Below, piece after piece: positions 48,194 through 57,814 of a DNA stretch of 64,000 nt; position 1 is the stretch's first letter, and every line of letters begins with the position of its first letter. Below the pieces are notes generated by a model, which worked only from the letters and a program-made list of their open reading frames with translations, was not told where the DNA came from and made no database searches. The DNA comes from Humitalea rosea (GTDB lineage Bacteria; Pseudomonadota; Alphaproteobacteria; Acetobacterales; Acetobacteraceae): assembly GCF_003253705.1 (NCBI RefSeq), contig NZ_QKYU01000019.1:42048-106047 (forward strand). Direction: 5' to 3'. The position numbers and the translations under genes are program-made.

Positions 48194-48239
48194 CTGCCAC
48201 CCCTTGCTGCCCCAGACTCCTAGCCGATCGGACCCTTCC

Positions 48240-49298
48240 ATGAACAGCCTGACCTATCGCGACGCGGGGGTGGATATCGCGGCTGGCGATGCTCTGGTGG
48301 AGGCGATCAAGCCACTCGCCCGCTCGACCAACCGGCCTGGGACCATGGGCGGGCTCGGTGGCTTCGGCGCGCTGTTCGACCTCAAGGCCGCCGGCTTCAC
48401 CGATCCGGTGCTGGTCAGCGCCACGGATGGCGTCGGCACCAAGCTGCGGCTGGCGATCGAGGCCGGCATCCATGACACCGTCGGCATCGACCTTGTCGCG
48501 ATGTGCGTGAACGATCTGGTGGTGCAGGGCGCCGAGCCGCTGTTCTTCCTGGATTATTTCGCCACCGGGGCGCTGGATGTGGCCGCCGCCGCCCAGGTCG
48601 TCTCCGGCATCGCCGAGGGCTGCCGCCAGGCCGGCTGCGCTTTGGTCGGCGGCGAGACCGCCGAGATGCCGGGCATGTATGCCAAGGGCGATTACGATCT
48701 CGCGGGCTTTTCGGTCGGTGCGGCCGAACGCGGCGCGCTGCTGCCGCGCGACACCGTGGGGGCGGGGGATGTGATCCTCGGCCTGGGCAGTTCGGGCGTG
48801 CATTCCAACGGCTTCTCGCTGGTGCGGCGGGTGCTGGCGCTCGCCGGCGTGGCGCTTGAGGCGCCCGCGCCCTTCGCGCCCGAAATGTCGCTCGGCGCCG
48901 CGCTGCTGGCGCCCACGCGGATCTATGTGAAATCTCTGCTGACGCTGCATCGCGCGGGGCTGGTGAAGGCGCTGGCCCATATCACCGGCGGCGGGCTGCC
49001 GGGGAACCTGCCGCGCGTGCTGCCGGCCGGCACCGCGGCGGTGCTGGACGCCACCGCCTGGCCGGTGCCGCCGGTCTTCGGCTGGCTGGCGCGCGCGGGC
49101 GGGATCGCCGCGCCGGAGCTGCTGCGCGTGTTCAACTGCGGGATCGGCATGGTCGTCGTGGTCGCGGCCGGGGATGCCGATGCCGCCTGCGCCCTGCTCG
49201 CCGAATCCGGCGAGGCCGTGCATGTCATCGGCCATATCGAGGCGACCGAGGGCGAGGCCGTGGTCCGCGTGGCACCCCCCGCCGGCTGGCCCGCTTGA
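48240..49298 (+). CDS. purM: Phosphoribosylformylglycinamidine cyclo-ligase
   Basis: A 352-residue purine-synthesis enzyme forming AIR from FGAM with [28 protein letters not shown] is the normal start. The ATP-binding [41 protein letters not shown] and [13 protein letters not shown] motifs are complete. The stop overlaps the purN TTG start. Confidence 0.96.
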   Translation: MNSLTYRDAGVDIAAGDALVEAIKPLARSTNRPGTMGGLGGFGALFDLKAAGFTDPVLVSATDGVGTKLRLAIEAGIHDTVGIDLVAMCVNDLVVQGAEPLFFLDYFATGALDVAAAAQVVSGIAEGCRQAGCALVGGETAEMPGMYAKGDYDLAGFSVGAAERGALLPRDTVGAGDVILGLGSSGVHSNGFSLVRRVLALAGVALEAPAPFAPEMSLGAALLAPTRIYVKSLLTLHRAGLVKALAHITGGGLPGNLPRVLPAGTAAVLDATAWPVPPVFGWLARAGGIAAPELLRVFNCGIGMVVVVAAGDADAACALLAESGEAVHVIGHIEATEGEAVVRVAPPAGWPA

Positions 49299-49975
49299 GC
49301 CGTCCGCGCACGGCCGTCCTGATCTCGGGGCGGGGCAGCAACATGGCGGCCCTGCTCGCCGCCGCCGCCGACCCGTCCTACCCCACCGAAATCGGCCTCG
49401 TGCTGTCCAACCGCGCGGATGCGGCCGGGCTGGCCCTGGCCGCGGCGGCGGGGGTGCCGGTCGCGGTGGTCGAAAGCCGGGGGCGCGGCCGCGCGGAGTT
49501 CGAGGCGGCGATGCATGCGCGGCTTGAGGCCCATGGCATCGGCCTCATCGCGCTCGCCGGCTTCATGCGGGTGTTGACCGAGGCCTATACCCGGCAATGG
49601 GAGGGCCGGATGATCAACATCCACCCCTCGCTGCTCCCCGCCTTCCCGGGGCTCGACACCCATGCCCGCGCGCTGGCCGGCGGGCTGCGGCTGCATGGCT
49701 GCACGGTGCATTTCGTGACCGCCGGGGTGGATGAGGGCCCGATCATCGCGCAATGCGCGGTGCCGATCCTGCCGGGGGATGACGAGGCGGCGCTCGCCGC
49801 CCGGGTGCTGGCCGAGGAGCACAGGCTCTACCCGGCCGCACTCGCCTGGCTGGCATCGGGGCGGGTGCGGCTGGAAGCGGGGCGGGTGGTTGCGACCGGC
49901 CTCGACTGGGCCGAAGCTAGCCTCGCCAATCCAGCCGTGGCGCTGCCTCTTGCAGGGCGCGTCCGGCCCGTCTAA
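49295..49975 (+). CDS. purN: Phosphoribosylglycinamide formyltransferase
   Basis: A 226-residue folate-dependent GAR transformylase. [12 protein letters not shown] binds substrate, [30 protein letters not shown] (catalytic Asn/His) and [15 protein letters not shown] (catalytic Asp) are intact. The TTG start overlaps the purM stop (TTGA), indicating coupling of the two purine enzymes. Confidence 0.95.
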   Translation: MSRPRTAVLISGRGSNMAALLAAAADPSYPTEIGLVLSNRADAAGLALAAAAGVPVAVVESRGRGRAEFEAAMHARLEAHGIGLIALAGFMRVLTEAYTRQWEGRMINIHPSLLPAFPGLDTHARALAGGLRLHGCTVHFVTAGVDEGPIIAQCAVPILPGDDEAALAARVLAEEHRLYPAALAWLASGRVRLEAGRVVATGLDWAEASLANPAVALPLAGRVRPV

Positions 49976-50007
49976 CCCGCGCCGACCCTGTTTTCCGGAG
50001 ATGTTTC

Positions 50008-50166
50008 ATGGCCGAACTGTCGCAGCACGTCGAATTCTCCGAAGTCACCTCGGATGACATCCTGGAAAACCGCCGCGCCGGCTGGGAAACCTTCACCCGC
50101 TCGGCCACCTGGGGCATCGGCGCGATCGCGCTCACCCTGGTGCTGCTCTACGTCCTCTGGGGCTAA
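50008..50166 (+). CDS. aa3-type cytochrome c oxidase subunit IV
   Basis: A 52-residue single-pass protein. HVEFSEVTSDDILENRRAGWETFTRSATWG, then a transmembrane helix (AIALTLVLLYVLWG), matches the small alphaproteobacterial aa3 oxidase subunit IV (CoxIV type). It lies away from the main cox operon, as usual. A CCGGAG site precedes the ATG. Confidence 0.85.
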   Translation: MAELSQHVEFSEVTSDDILENRRAGWETFTRSATWGIGAIALTLVLLYVLWG

Positions 50167-50237
50167 GGCGCGCGACGCGCGCCGGGTGGGGCTGAGACGC
50201 GGCACCCCGGGCTGATCGCCCGGGGCGCCACGCGGCA

Positions 50238-50660
50238 TCAGCCGACGATGTCGGTGCCGGCGAAGAAATAGGCGATCTCGGCGGCGGCGGCTTCCGGGCT
50301 GTCGCTGCCGTGGACGCTGTTCGCCTCGATGCTCTCGGCGAATTCCTTGCGGATCGTGCCGGCATCGGCGTTCGCCGGGTTGGTCGCGCCCATGATCTCG
50401 CGGTTGCGGGCGATGGCGTTCTCGCCTTCCAGCACCTGGACGACCACGGGGCCGGAAATCATGAAGGCCACCAGATCCTGGAAGAAGCCGCGCGCCGAAT
50501 GGGCGCCATAGAAGGTTTCGGCCTGGGCGCGGCTGAGCTGGAGGCGACGGCTCGCGACGATGCGCAGGCCGGCTTCCTCGAACTTCGCATTGATCTTGCC
50601 GGTCAGGTTGCGGCGGGTCGCGTCGGGCTTGAGGATGCTGAAGGTGCGTTCGATGGCCAT
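50238..50660 (-). CDS. ndk: Nucleoside diphosphate kinase
   Basis: A 140-residue enzyme that equilibrates nucleoside triphosphates through a phospho-histidine. [16 protein letters not shown] is the N-terminus and NSVHGSDS carries the catalytic His. Full length. Its promoter must lie in the 120 bases shared with the divergent ABC-F gene. Confidence 0.96.
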   Translation of the reverse strand: MAIERTFSILKPDATRRNLTGKINAKFEEAGLRIVASRRLQLSRAQAETFYGAHSARGFFQDLVAFMISGPVVVQVLEGENAIARNREIMGATNPANADAGTIRKEFAESIEANSVHGSDSPEAAAAEIAYFFAGTDIVG

Positions 50661-50783
50661 GGGGCGGTCTCCGGTGTGTGGGGTGTGGGCGCCCGTTAGG
50701 CGGCGGCGGTGGCTTAGGCAAGTCTTGGCCGCAAGTCTTCATGGCCCATGACGAAACCGCGGGGCTGGGCTAGAAGCCCGCCC

Positions 50784-52646
50784 ATGACGGTCCTAGCCCT
50801 ACGTGACGTGACGATCCGCATTGCCGGACGTCCGCTGCTCGAAAACGCGTCCATGACGCTCGATCCCGGTCGCAAGATCGGCCTTGTTGGCCGTAATGGT
50901 GCCGGCAAATCCACGCTGCTCAAGGCAATCGCCGGCGAATTGCAGGTCGATGGCGGTGAGATCTTCATCGCCGCCCGCGCCCGCATGGGCCGGGTGAAGC
51001 AGGAGGCGCCCGCTTCGGACGACAATCTGCTGGAGACGGTGCTGGCCGCCGACACCGAGCGCGCCTCGCTGCTCAAGGAGGCCGAGACCTGCCATGAGCC
51101 GACCCGCATCGGCGAGATCCACGACCGGCTGATCGCGATCGGCGCGGATGCCGCGCCCTCGCGCGCGGCGATGGTGCTCGCGGGCCTCGGCTTCGACTCT
51201 GCGGCGCAGATGCGTTCGGTGCGCGAGTTCTCCGGTGGCTGGCGGATGCGGCTGTCGCTGGCCGGCGCCTTGTTCCAGGAACCCGACCTGCTGCTGCTGG
51301 ACGAGCCGACCAACCATCTCGACCTCGAAGCCACGATCTGGCTGGAGGCCTGGCTCGCGAAATTCTCCGGCGCCTGCGTCGTGGTCAGCCATGACCGCGG
51401 GTTGCTGGAGCGCTGCGTGGACCAGATCGCGCATCTGGATCGCGGCAAGATCACCACCTATTCCGGCAATTTCTCGGAATTCGTGCGGCTGCGGGCGGAA
51501 CGCGCGGTGCAGTTGGCGGCGGCGAATACCCGCATCCTCGCCGAACGCGCGCATATGCAGGATTTCGTCGATCGCTTCCGGGCCAAGGCCAGCAAGGCGC
51601 GCCAGGCGCAGAGCCGGTTGAAGCAGTTGGAGAAGATGCCGCAGGTCGAGAGCCTGATCGAGGATCATGTCACCCGCTTCTCCTTCCCCGAGCCGGACAA
51701 GGCACCGCCGCCGATCCTGAGCCTGCGCCGCGCGGTCGCGGGCTATGGCAACAATGTCATCCTCAGCGGGCTGGATTTCCGGCTCGACCAGGATGACCGG
51801 ATCGCGCTGCTGGGTGCCAACGGCAACGGCAAATCGACGTTCGCGAAGCTGATAGCGGGTCGCATGGAGCCGCTTTCGGGCGAGGTGATCCGCGCGCCGC
51901 GGCTGCGCATCGGCTATTTCGCGCAGCATCAGGCCGAGGAACTCTACCCCGAGGGCACGCCGCTGACGCATATGCAGGAGGCGCTGCCGGCCGCGACCGT
52001 GCAGCAATGCCGGTCCCAGCTCGCGCGCTTCGGCCTGGATGCCGAGCGGGTGAACACGAAGATCAAGGAGTGCTCGGGCGGGGAGAAGGCGCGGCTGCTG
52101 CTGGCGCTGACGACGCGCGAGGCGCCGCATCTGCTGATCCTGGACGAGCCGACCAACCATCTGGACATCGATGCGCGCGACGCGCTGGTGAAGGCGCTGG
52201 CCGATTACGGCGGCGCGGTGATCCTCATCAGCCATGATCCGCATCTGGTCGGGCTGGTCGCGGACCAGCTCTGGCTGGTCGGGAATGGGACGGTCTCGAA
52301 GTTCGAGGGCGATCTGGAGGATTACCGGGCGCAGCTTGGTGACCGCACCCGTCCGGCGGCCAAGGAAGCCCCGGGCAAGGCGGGCGAGGAACGCCGCGGC
52401 AAGGCGGTGGCGCGTGCCGCCGCCGCCCCGCTGCGCGCCCGGGCCAAGGAGATCGAGGCCCGGCTCCAGCGGCTGGAACTGGAAGGCAAGCTGATCGAGA
52501 AGCGGCTGTCCGACCCCACGACCTATGCCAAGCACTCAGCGCAGGACATCGCCTGGGCCAAGCGCAAGCAGGCCAGCATCGCCAAGGAAACGGCGGGGCT
52601 GGAGGAAGAATGGCTTGAGGTGCAGGGCAAGCTGGAGCCGGCGTAG
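50784..52646 (+). CDS. ABC-F family ATPase (Uup/YheS-type)
   Basis: A 620-residue soluble protein with two ATPase domains and no membrane part. Domain 1: GRNGAGKST, EFSGGWRMRLSLAGAL, LLLLDEPTNHLD; domain 2 (from about 310): GANGNGKST, ECSGGEKARLLLAL, LLILDEPTNHLD. The linker (ARMQDFVDRFRAKASKARQAQSR) is of the ribosome-contacting ABC-F type. A C-terminal coiled coil (about 545-620, lysine/glutamate-rich) resembles Uup/YheS. Probably acts on stalled ribosomes. Confidence 0.92.
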   Translation: MTVLALRDVTIRIAGRPLLENASMTLDPGRKIGLVGRNGAGKSTLLKAIAGELQVDGGEIFIAARARMGRVKQEAPASDDNLLETVLAADTERASLLKEAETCHEPTRIGEIHDRLIAIGADAAPSRAAMVLAGLGFDSAAQMRSVREFSGGWRMRLSLAGALFQEPDLLLLDEPTNHLDLEATIWLEAWLAKFSGACVVVSHDRGLLERCVDQIAHLDRGKITTYSGNFSEFVRLRAERAVQLAAANTRILAERAHMQDFVDRFRAKASKARQAQSRLKQLEKMPQVESLIEDHVTRFSFPEPDKAPPPILSLRRAVAGYGNNVILSGLDFRLDQDDRIALLGANGNGKSTFAKLIAGRMEPLSGEVIRAPRLRIGYFAQHQAEELYPEGTPLTHMQEALPAATVQQCRSQLARFGLDAERVNTKIKECSGGEKARLLLALTTREAPHLLILDEPTNHLDIDARDALVKALADYGGAVILISHDPHLVGLVADQLWLVGNGTVSKFEGDLEDYRAQLGDRTRPAAKEAPGKAGEERRGKAVARAAAAPLRARAKEIEARLQRLELEGKLIEKRLSDPTTYAKHSAQDIAWAKRKQASIAKETAGLEEEWLEVQGKLEPA

Positions 52647-52651
52647 CCGCG

Positions 52652-54577
52652 TCACGCCGCCGGCAGCAGCGGGTGCTGCGTCCGGCGCGTCGCCTCGGCC
52701 GCGAGCCAGGCTTCGAGCCCCTCGGGGCTGAGCGGGCGGGAGAAGTAATAGCCCTGCACCGCATCGCAGCCGCAGTCCGCCACCAGCGCGAGCTGGGCGG
52801 CGGTCTCCACGCCCTCGGCCACCACGGTCAGCTTCAGCGCATGGGCGAGGTGCACGATCGCGGCCAGGATCGCCGCATCGCCCAGGCTCTCCGCCGCATG
52901 GGAGGTGAAGCTGCGGTCGAGCTTGATCGCGGCCAGCGGCAGCCGCGGCAGTTGCGACAGCGCCGAGAAGCCGATCCCGAAATCATCCAGCGACACCCGG
53001 AACCCCAGGCGCCTGGCCTTCTCCAAGGCGCAGACCGCCTGGGCTTCGGTGAAGGCGCTTTCGGTGACCTCGATGCAGAAGGCGCCCGGCGACAGGTCAT
53101 GGTCGCGCACCAGCTCGACCAGCTCGTCGATGACCTGGCCGCCCGCAAGCTGAACCGGGGAGATATTGATGTTCATCACCGGGCAGACGCCGGGGTAGCG
53201 CGCATGCCAGGCCGCGGCCTGGGCGAGCGCGATGCGCATCAGCTTCTGCCCGAGCGGGATCATCATGCCGCGGGATTCGGCGAGTTCGATGAAGCGGTCG
53301 GGCGGGATCGCCCCCAGGCGGGGATGGGTCCAGCGGGCCAGCGCCTCGACCGCGACCAGGCTGCAATCCGACATCCGCACGACGGGCTGGTAGGCCATGC
53401 TGAGCTGGCCGTCCTGCTCCAGCGCCAGATGCATCTCCTGTTCCAGCTCGGCCTGGGCCTTGCGGGAGGCATGCATGGCGGGCACGAAGGCGACGGCCTG
53501 ATTGCCGCCACGCAGCTTGGCGACGTAGCGCGCGTCATCCGCACCCTGGCGGAGGTCCACGGCGCCCGCGGTGTCGCTGTGCGCGACGCCGACGCTGGCC
53601 GTCAGATGCAGGCGTTCGTGCCGCACGGTGAACGGCATCGCCAGGATCGCGGCGGCGGCGATGCCAAGCTCCGCTGCCTCGTCCGGCGTGGTGCCCAGGC
53701 AGCAGATCGCGAAATCATCGCCGCCGAGCCTTCCGACATGGTGCCGGCCCGCGATAGTCAGCAGCCGGCGCCCCATTTCCTTGATCAGCTTGTCGCCCGC
53801 GGCGGGGCCGAACACCTGGTTCACCGAGCGGAAACGGTCGATGTCCACGTAGAGCATCGCCGCCATCCGCGGCGGCGCCTCGTTCTGCCAGGCGGTGAAG
53901 ATCTCCCACATCCGGTTGCGGCTTTGCAGGCCGGTCAGCGCATCGGTGGCGGCCGCGAGGTAGAGCATCCGGGCGGCCCAAAGCAGCGTCAGGATCGCGA
54001 TTCCGGTGCCGGTGGCCACCCATGCCAGGGTCAGGAAGCCACGGTTGTCGGTGGCATCGAGCCGCTGCTGGAGCAGAACCTCCTCCGCCTGCGCCATCGC
54101 GGCGACGAAGCCCGCGATCTGCGCCGCCTGGCCGCGCCCGACATCGGCGCGCAGGATCTGCAGGGCGGCTTCGATGTTCCCGTCGCGGCGCACCCGAACT
54201 GCCGCGGCCAATTCCTCAAGCTTGCTTTGCAACGTCGGGCCGAATGCGAGCAGGCGCTCCCGATGCCCGGCATTGTCGGAGGTTTCCTCGATCAACTGCC
54301 TCCGCAGGTCGGAGATGCGCGCGACGGCGGCATCGTAGGGCTGGAGGTAGGCATCCTCGCCGGTCAGCAGGTAGCCGCGCTGCCCGGCCTCGATCGCATG
54401 CATGCCGACATTGAGGTCCTGGATAAGGGCCAGCACGCGATTGCTGTGCTGGAGCCAATGCCGGGCCATGCGCTCTGTCCGCAGCCGCTCCGACGCGAGG
54501 CCGCCGATCAGGATCAGTATGGCGATCAGCCCACCAAAGATCAGGGAGAAGGCCCGGGCGATCGTAATCTTGAACAT
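52652..54577 (-). CDS. CHASE3-GGDEF-EAL membrane protein (c-di-GMP phosphodiesterase)
   Basis: A 641-residue inner-membrane signalling protein. A first helix (IARAFSLIFGGLIAILILIGG) and a second near 185-210 flank a CHASE3-like periplasmic sensor with GMHAIEAGQRGYLLTGEDAYLQPY. The GGDEF domain has GRLGGDDFAI in place of GGDEF/GGEEF, so synthase activity is doubtful. The EAL domain keeps EALARW, MNINISP, EVTES, DDFGIGFSAL, KLDRSF, AEGVET and QGYYFSRP, so it should hydrolyse c-di-GMP. The start near 54577 fits the first helix; no good ribosome site. Confidence 0.88.
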   Translation of the reverse strand: MFKITIARAFSLIFGGLIAILILIGGLASERLRTERMARHWLQHSNRVLALIQDLNVGMHAIEAGQRGYLLTGEDAYLQPYDAAVARISDLRRQLIEETSDNAGHRERLLAFGPTLQSKLEELAAAVRVRRDGNIEAALQILRADVGRGQAAQIAGFVAAMAQAEEVLLQQRLDATDNRGFLTLAWVATGTGIAILTLLWAARMLYLAAATDALTGLQSRNRMWEIFTAWQNEAPPRMAAMLYVDIDRFRSVNQVFGPAAGDKLIKEMGRRLLTIAGRHHVGRLGGDDFAICCLGTTPDEAAELGIAAAAILAMPFTVRHERLHLTASVGVAHSDTAGAVDLRQGADDARYVAKLRGGNQAVAFVPAMHASRKAQAELEQEMHLALEQDGQLSMAYQPVVRMSDCSLVAVEALARWTHPRLGAIPPDRFIELAESRGMMIPLGQKLMRIALAQAAAWHARYPGVCPVMNINISPVQLAGGQVIDELVELVRDHDLSPGAFCIEVTESAFTEAQAVCALEKARRLGFRVSLDDFGIGFSALSQLPRLPLAAIKLDRSFTSHAAESLGDAAILAAIVHLAHALKLTVVAEGVETAAQLALVADCGCDAVQGYYFSRPLSPEGLEAWLAAEATRRTQHPLLPAA

Positions 54578-54806
54578 GGCGCAAATCCGGAAACCGGGCG
54601 TCAAAGCCTCAGTCTTAAAAATAACTCCGAATTTACATAGGCGCCAGTTGCGCATCAGGCTGTTGACGGAATGTTGCGCCCCGCGGTTTTTGTTTCGGGG
54701 GCGGCACTCTGGCCCGGAACAGAATCTGGCCCGGAACAGAGCCTGGCCTGAACAGAATCTGGCCTGAACAGAGGCGGAAAGGCTGGCGGCGAATGCCGGC
54801 CAGCCG
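54578..54806. other. Intergenic region between the EAL gene and the ACT-like gene
   Basis: 229 bases without a supported gene. The AT-rich part at 54610-54640 could hold the promoter of the c-di-GMP gene. The rest is dominated by the tandem repeat listed separately. Confidence 0.45.
54708..54773. repeat. Four-copy tandem repeat, 16-17 base period
   Basis: TCTGGCCCGGAACAGAA-type units at 54708-54724, 54725-54741, 54742-54757 and 54758-54773. The first two are 17 bases (GGCCCGGAAC), the last two 16 (GGCCTGAAC). Non-coding, lies between two minus-strand genes. Confidence 0.8.
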
Positions 54807-55088
54807 TCAGGCCGCGGCGACCCTGCGCCCCTCCATCGCCTCCACCCGATGCACGCCGACAACCTGGCCGAGATTCCCCGCGACCAGATGCACCATGGCG
54901 ACCGGCATGGCGTTCAGCGCCATCTCAACCGTCATCACCGTCCCGCGCCGCTGTGCCCGCACCCGGTCGGGGATCAGGTCGCGCTTGGCGAAGGGTTCCA
55001 GCAGCCGCGACAGCAGCCCCGGGGAACACTCGGAGGTGACGAAAAACCCCGCCGCGGTCAGCGGTTCGTCGGTCGAATCATTGGTCAT
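54807..55088 (-). CDS. Small protein with ACT-like fold pattern, unknown
   Basis: A 93-residue protein. GFFVTSECSPGLLSRLLEPFAKRDLIPDRVRAQRRGTVMTVEMALNAMPVAMVHLVAGNLGQVVGVHRVEAM follows the beta-alpha-beta pattern of ACT-like regulatory domains, such as the small subunit of acetolactate synthase. No partner enzyme is next to it. ATG 55088; ribosome site weak. Confidence 0.55.
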   Translation of the reverse strand: MTNDSTDEPLTAAGFFVTSECSPGLLSRLLEPFAKRDLIPDRVRAQRRGTVMTVEMALNAMPVAMVHLVAGNLGQVVGVHRVEAMEGRRVAAA

Positions 55089-55219
55089 GGAATGCAGGCC
55101 CCGGATCATGGGGTGGAAGGGAGGGTGCGGGGAGGTCCCGGCCGCTGCCCCCCGCAGAGGGCGCTCAGGCGGCCGGGCCGCTAATCGTGATCCGTTTGGC
55201 GAGCATGGCGGAATGATAG

Positions 55220-55251
55220 GGACCGCGCGCGCCGAAACGCACGCGCGGTCC
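55220..55251 (-). terminator. GC-rich hairpin downstream of the MscS gene
   Basis: GGACCGCGCG (55220-55229) pairs perfectly with CGCGCGGTCC (55242-55251). It lies about 15 bases past the stop of the minus-strand mechanosensitive channel gene, but no strong U-tract follows, so termination efficiency is uncertain. Confidence 0.55.
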
Positions 55252-55265
55252 GCGCATGGCTGCCC

Positions 55266-57716
55266 CTATGCGGGCGCCGGGCCGCCGGGGGCGGGCGCGC
55301 CTGCCTCGGGTGGCATCGCCTCGGGGGTCATGGCCTGGAACGGCAGCACCGCGCCCTTCTCGAACACCAGCTTCTGGTGGGGGAAGGGGATCTCGATCCC
55401 CAGCTCGTCGAAGCGCTTCTTGATCCGCCGGTTGAACTCGCGCGAGGCGTCCCAGCGCCCCATCGGGCCGGTCTTGAGCCGCACCCGGATGATCACCGCG
55501 CTGTTCGTCAGGCTCTCGACCCCCAGCACATCCAGCCCGCCACGCAGGGTGGGGCCGACCTTGGGATCGTCCTTCATCTCCTCGGCGACCGCGCGCATCA
55601 CCTCGATGACGTGATCGGTGTCCTCGCGGTAGGCAACGCCGACGTCCATGACCGCGAAGGCGAAATCGCGCGACATGTTGGTCACCGTCGTCACCGCGCT
55701 GAAGGGGACGATATGCAGGCTGCCATCCAGCGCGCGCAGGCGGATGGAGCGGATCGACAATTGCTCCACGACGCCGCTGAGGTCGCTGAGTTTCACCACA
55801 TCGCCCACCGCGACCGTGTCCTCGAACAGCAGGAACACGCCGGTGATGACATCCTGCACCAGCTTCTGGCTGCCAAAGCCGATGGCCAGGCCGACGACGC
55901 CGGCGCCGGCCAGCAGGGGCGCCACATTCACCCCGATCTCGGTCAGCACGTTCAGGACGACGAAGACCAGGATCACGATCAGCAGCGTCGTCCGCAGCAT
56001 CGGCAGCAGCGTCCGCACCCGTGCCGAGCGCGCCGCCTGGGCATCGCGCGACAGGCGCTGGAGGTAGCGCGCCATGCCCGCATTCGCGGATTCCCACACG
56101 GCGATGGCGAGCACCAGCACGAAGCTCATCTGGATCAGCGAGCCGAGCAGCCGGCTGCCCAGCGCCCCCGCGCGGAACCATTGGAAGGCGCCGATGCCCC
56201 AGGCCTCCAGCAGCACCAGGAAGGCGATGAAGGTGATGGCACCCGACACCATGCCCTTGAGCACCGGCACGTAGCGGTTGGCGCGGGCCTCCAGCCCCGG
56301 GTAGCGGCTGGCGAGGTCTTTGCTGACGCGGAAGCCGCGGCCGATCGCCCGCCGCATCCCCTCATCCGCCAGCCGCGCCACGCCGAGCACGGCGACGGTG
56401 GCGAGCGAGACCTGCAGCAGCCGCTCGAACCCGTCGCGCACCTCCATCGCCCAGACCCCCCAGAGCGCCATGAGGTACAGGATCGCGATGATGTGCCAGA
56501 TCTCGGCGAGCCGGTTGCGCAGCGCGCGCAGCATGCGGCGGCTGCGGTCCGGGGTCTCACCCTCCTGCAGGTCGGCGGCGCGCAGCGCATCGGCGACGGC
56601 GAGCCGGTTCTGCAGCACCACGATGATCAGGAAGAGCGAGACGATCAGCAGGTCGAGCCGGACGATGGCGTCATAGGCCGACCAGGGCAGGCCGAAGAGC
56701 AGCCCGGTCTCGGCGATGCTGATGCCGACCACGCCGACCGTGATGATGCGGCGCAGCCAGACGGTGACATAGGCCGCCGTCTCATCGGCGCAGCGCACCA
56801 GGCGCAGATGCGCCGAGGCGGGGGAGAACAGCATCCGCGCGACGATCAGGATGGCGCGCGCCAGGATATAGGCATTGTTGGCGCCGAGCAGGATCAGCTG
56901 CGTCGTCGGCAGCGGGTTCACCGCCCCGATCAGCCCGTAGGACACGACGGCAAAGGCCGCGAGCGCCACCAGATCCAGCAGCAGCCGCCCCAGCAGCAGG
57001 CGGATGCGGATCAGCCAGCGCCAGGCGGTGCCCACCTCCGGTGCCGCGGCATCGAGCTGGTCGCGCCAGCGCTGGGTGGAGCGCTTGGCCAGGTTTTCCG
57101 CCAGCAGCCCAAGGCCGAACAGCAGCGCGAGCTTCCAGGACGCATCGAACACCCGGGCCTGGGTGACCGGATCGCGTGCGATATCCGACAACCAGGCGCC
57201 CATGGCGGGCAGATCGGTGATCGCCTGGGCGCCGCTGACGAGTTGGTCCGACAGCGCCTGCAGGCGTTGGCTCGCCCCCAGCAGCAACTGCGCGCCGAGG
57301 GTGTTCGGGGCCAGCAGGTCGGTCAGCCCGGCGGCCGGCGCGGGTGTGGCGGCGGTGGGGGCCGCAGGGGCGGTCGCGGGCGTTGCCGCCGGGGCGGCCG
57401 CCGGCGCGGTGGCCCCCGCCGTGGCCGGAGTGGTCGCGGCGGGGGGCGCGCTGCCCGCCGTGGCGGCCAGGGCATCGAGCGTCCGCAGCAGATCGCCCCG
57501 CCGGGCATCGTCGCGCAGCAGGTCGCGCAGCCGCGCGGCCTCGGACGCGCCGATCGGGGCCTGGCTGGCCGCGGCGCGGGGCGGTGCCCCGGCGCGCGCC
57601 GGGGCCGGCGCTGGAGCGGGGATGGCGACGGGGGGCGGGCTGGGCGGCGAATCCTGGGCCTGCGCCATCGGCGCGAGAACAAGCAGGAGAGGAAGGAGAA
57701 CGCGGAGCCAATGCAT
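55266..57716 (-). CDS. Mechanosensitive ion channel family protein (large MscS type)
   Basis: An 816-residue large MscS-type channel. Signal peptide MHWLRVLLPLLLVLAPMAQAQ, then a periplasmic Ala/Pro-rich region (about 22-140) with PATAGATAPAAAPAATP-like low complexity. About ten membrane helices follow (roughly 190-620). The pore helix region is LLAGAGVVGLAIGFGSQKLVQDVITGVFLLFED, typical of MscS. A cytoplasmic beta/alpha vestibule ends in a Pro/Gly/Ala tail. Protects against osmotic downshock. Likely YbiO-like. Confidence 0.9.
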   Translation of the reverse strand: MHWLRVLLPLLLVLAPMAQAQDSPPSPPPVAIPAPAPAPARAGAPPRAAASQAPIGASEAARLRDLLRDDARRGDLLRTLDALAATAGSAPPAATTPATAGATAPAAAPAATPATAPAAPTAATPAPAAGLTDLLAPNTLGAQLLLGASQRLQALSDQLVSGAQAITDLPAMGAWLSDIARDPVTQARVFDASWKLALLFGLGLLAENLAKRSTQRWRDQLDAAAPEVGTAWRWLIRIRLLLGRLLLDLVALAAFAVVSYGLIGAVNPLPTTQLILLGANNAYILARAILIVARMLFSPASAHLRLVRCADETAAYVTVWLRRIITVGVVGISIAETGLLFGLPWSAYDAIVRLDLLIVSLFLIIVVLQNRLAVADALRAADLQEGETPDRSRRMLRALRNRLAEIWHIIAILYLMALWGVWAMEVRDGFERLLQVSLATVAVLGVARLADEGMRRAIGRGFRVSKDLASRYPGLEARANRYVPVLKGMVSGAITFIAFLVLLEAWGIGAFQWFRAGALGSRLLGSLIQMSFVLVLAIAVWESANAGMARYLQRLSRDAQAARSARVRTLLPMLRTTLLIVILVFVVLNVLTEIGVNVAPLLAGAGVVGLAIGFGSQKLVQDVITGVFLLFEDTVAVGDVVKLSDLSGVVEQLSIRSIRLRALDGSLHIVPFSAVTTVTNMSRDFAFAVMDVGVAYREDTDHVIEVMRAVAEEMKDDPKVGPTLRGGLDVLGVESLTNSAVIIRVRLKTGPMGRWDASREFNRRIKKRFDELGIEIPFPHQKLVFEKGAVLPFQAMTPEAMPPEAGAPAPGGPAPA

Positions 57717-57814
57717 GGGGGCAGCCCTGCCCGCTTGGTGGGGGGGCGGTCAACCCGGGATTTGGTGGCCGGGTGCCCTTTACGCTGGCAGCCTCGCCCC
57801 CGCACCATGCGCGG

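Noticed and set aside
54578..54806. Possible CRISPR-like array at the 54708-54773 repeat
   Set aside because: Units are contiguous with no spacers, so it is a simple tandem repeat.
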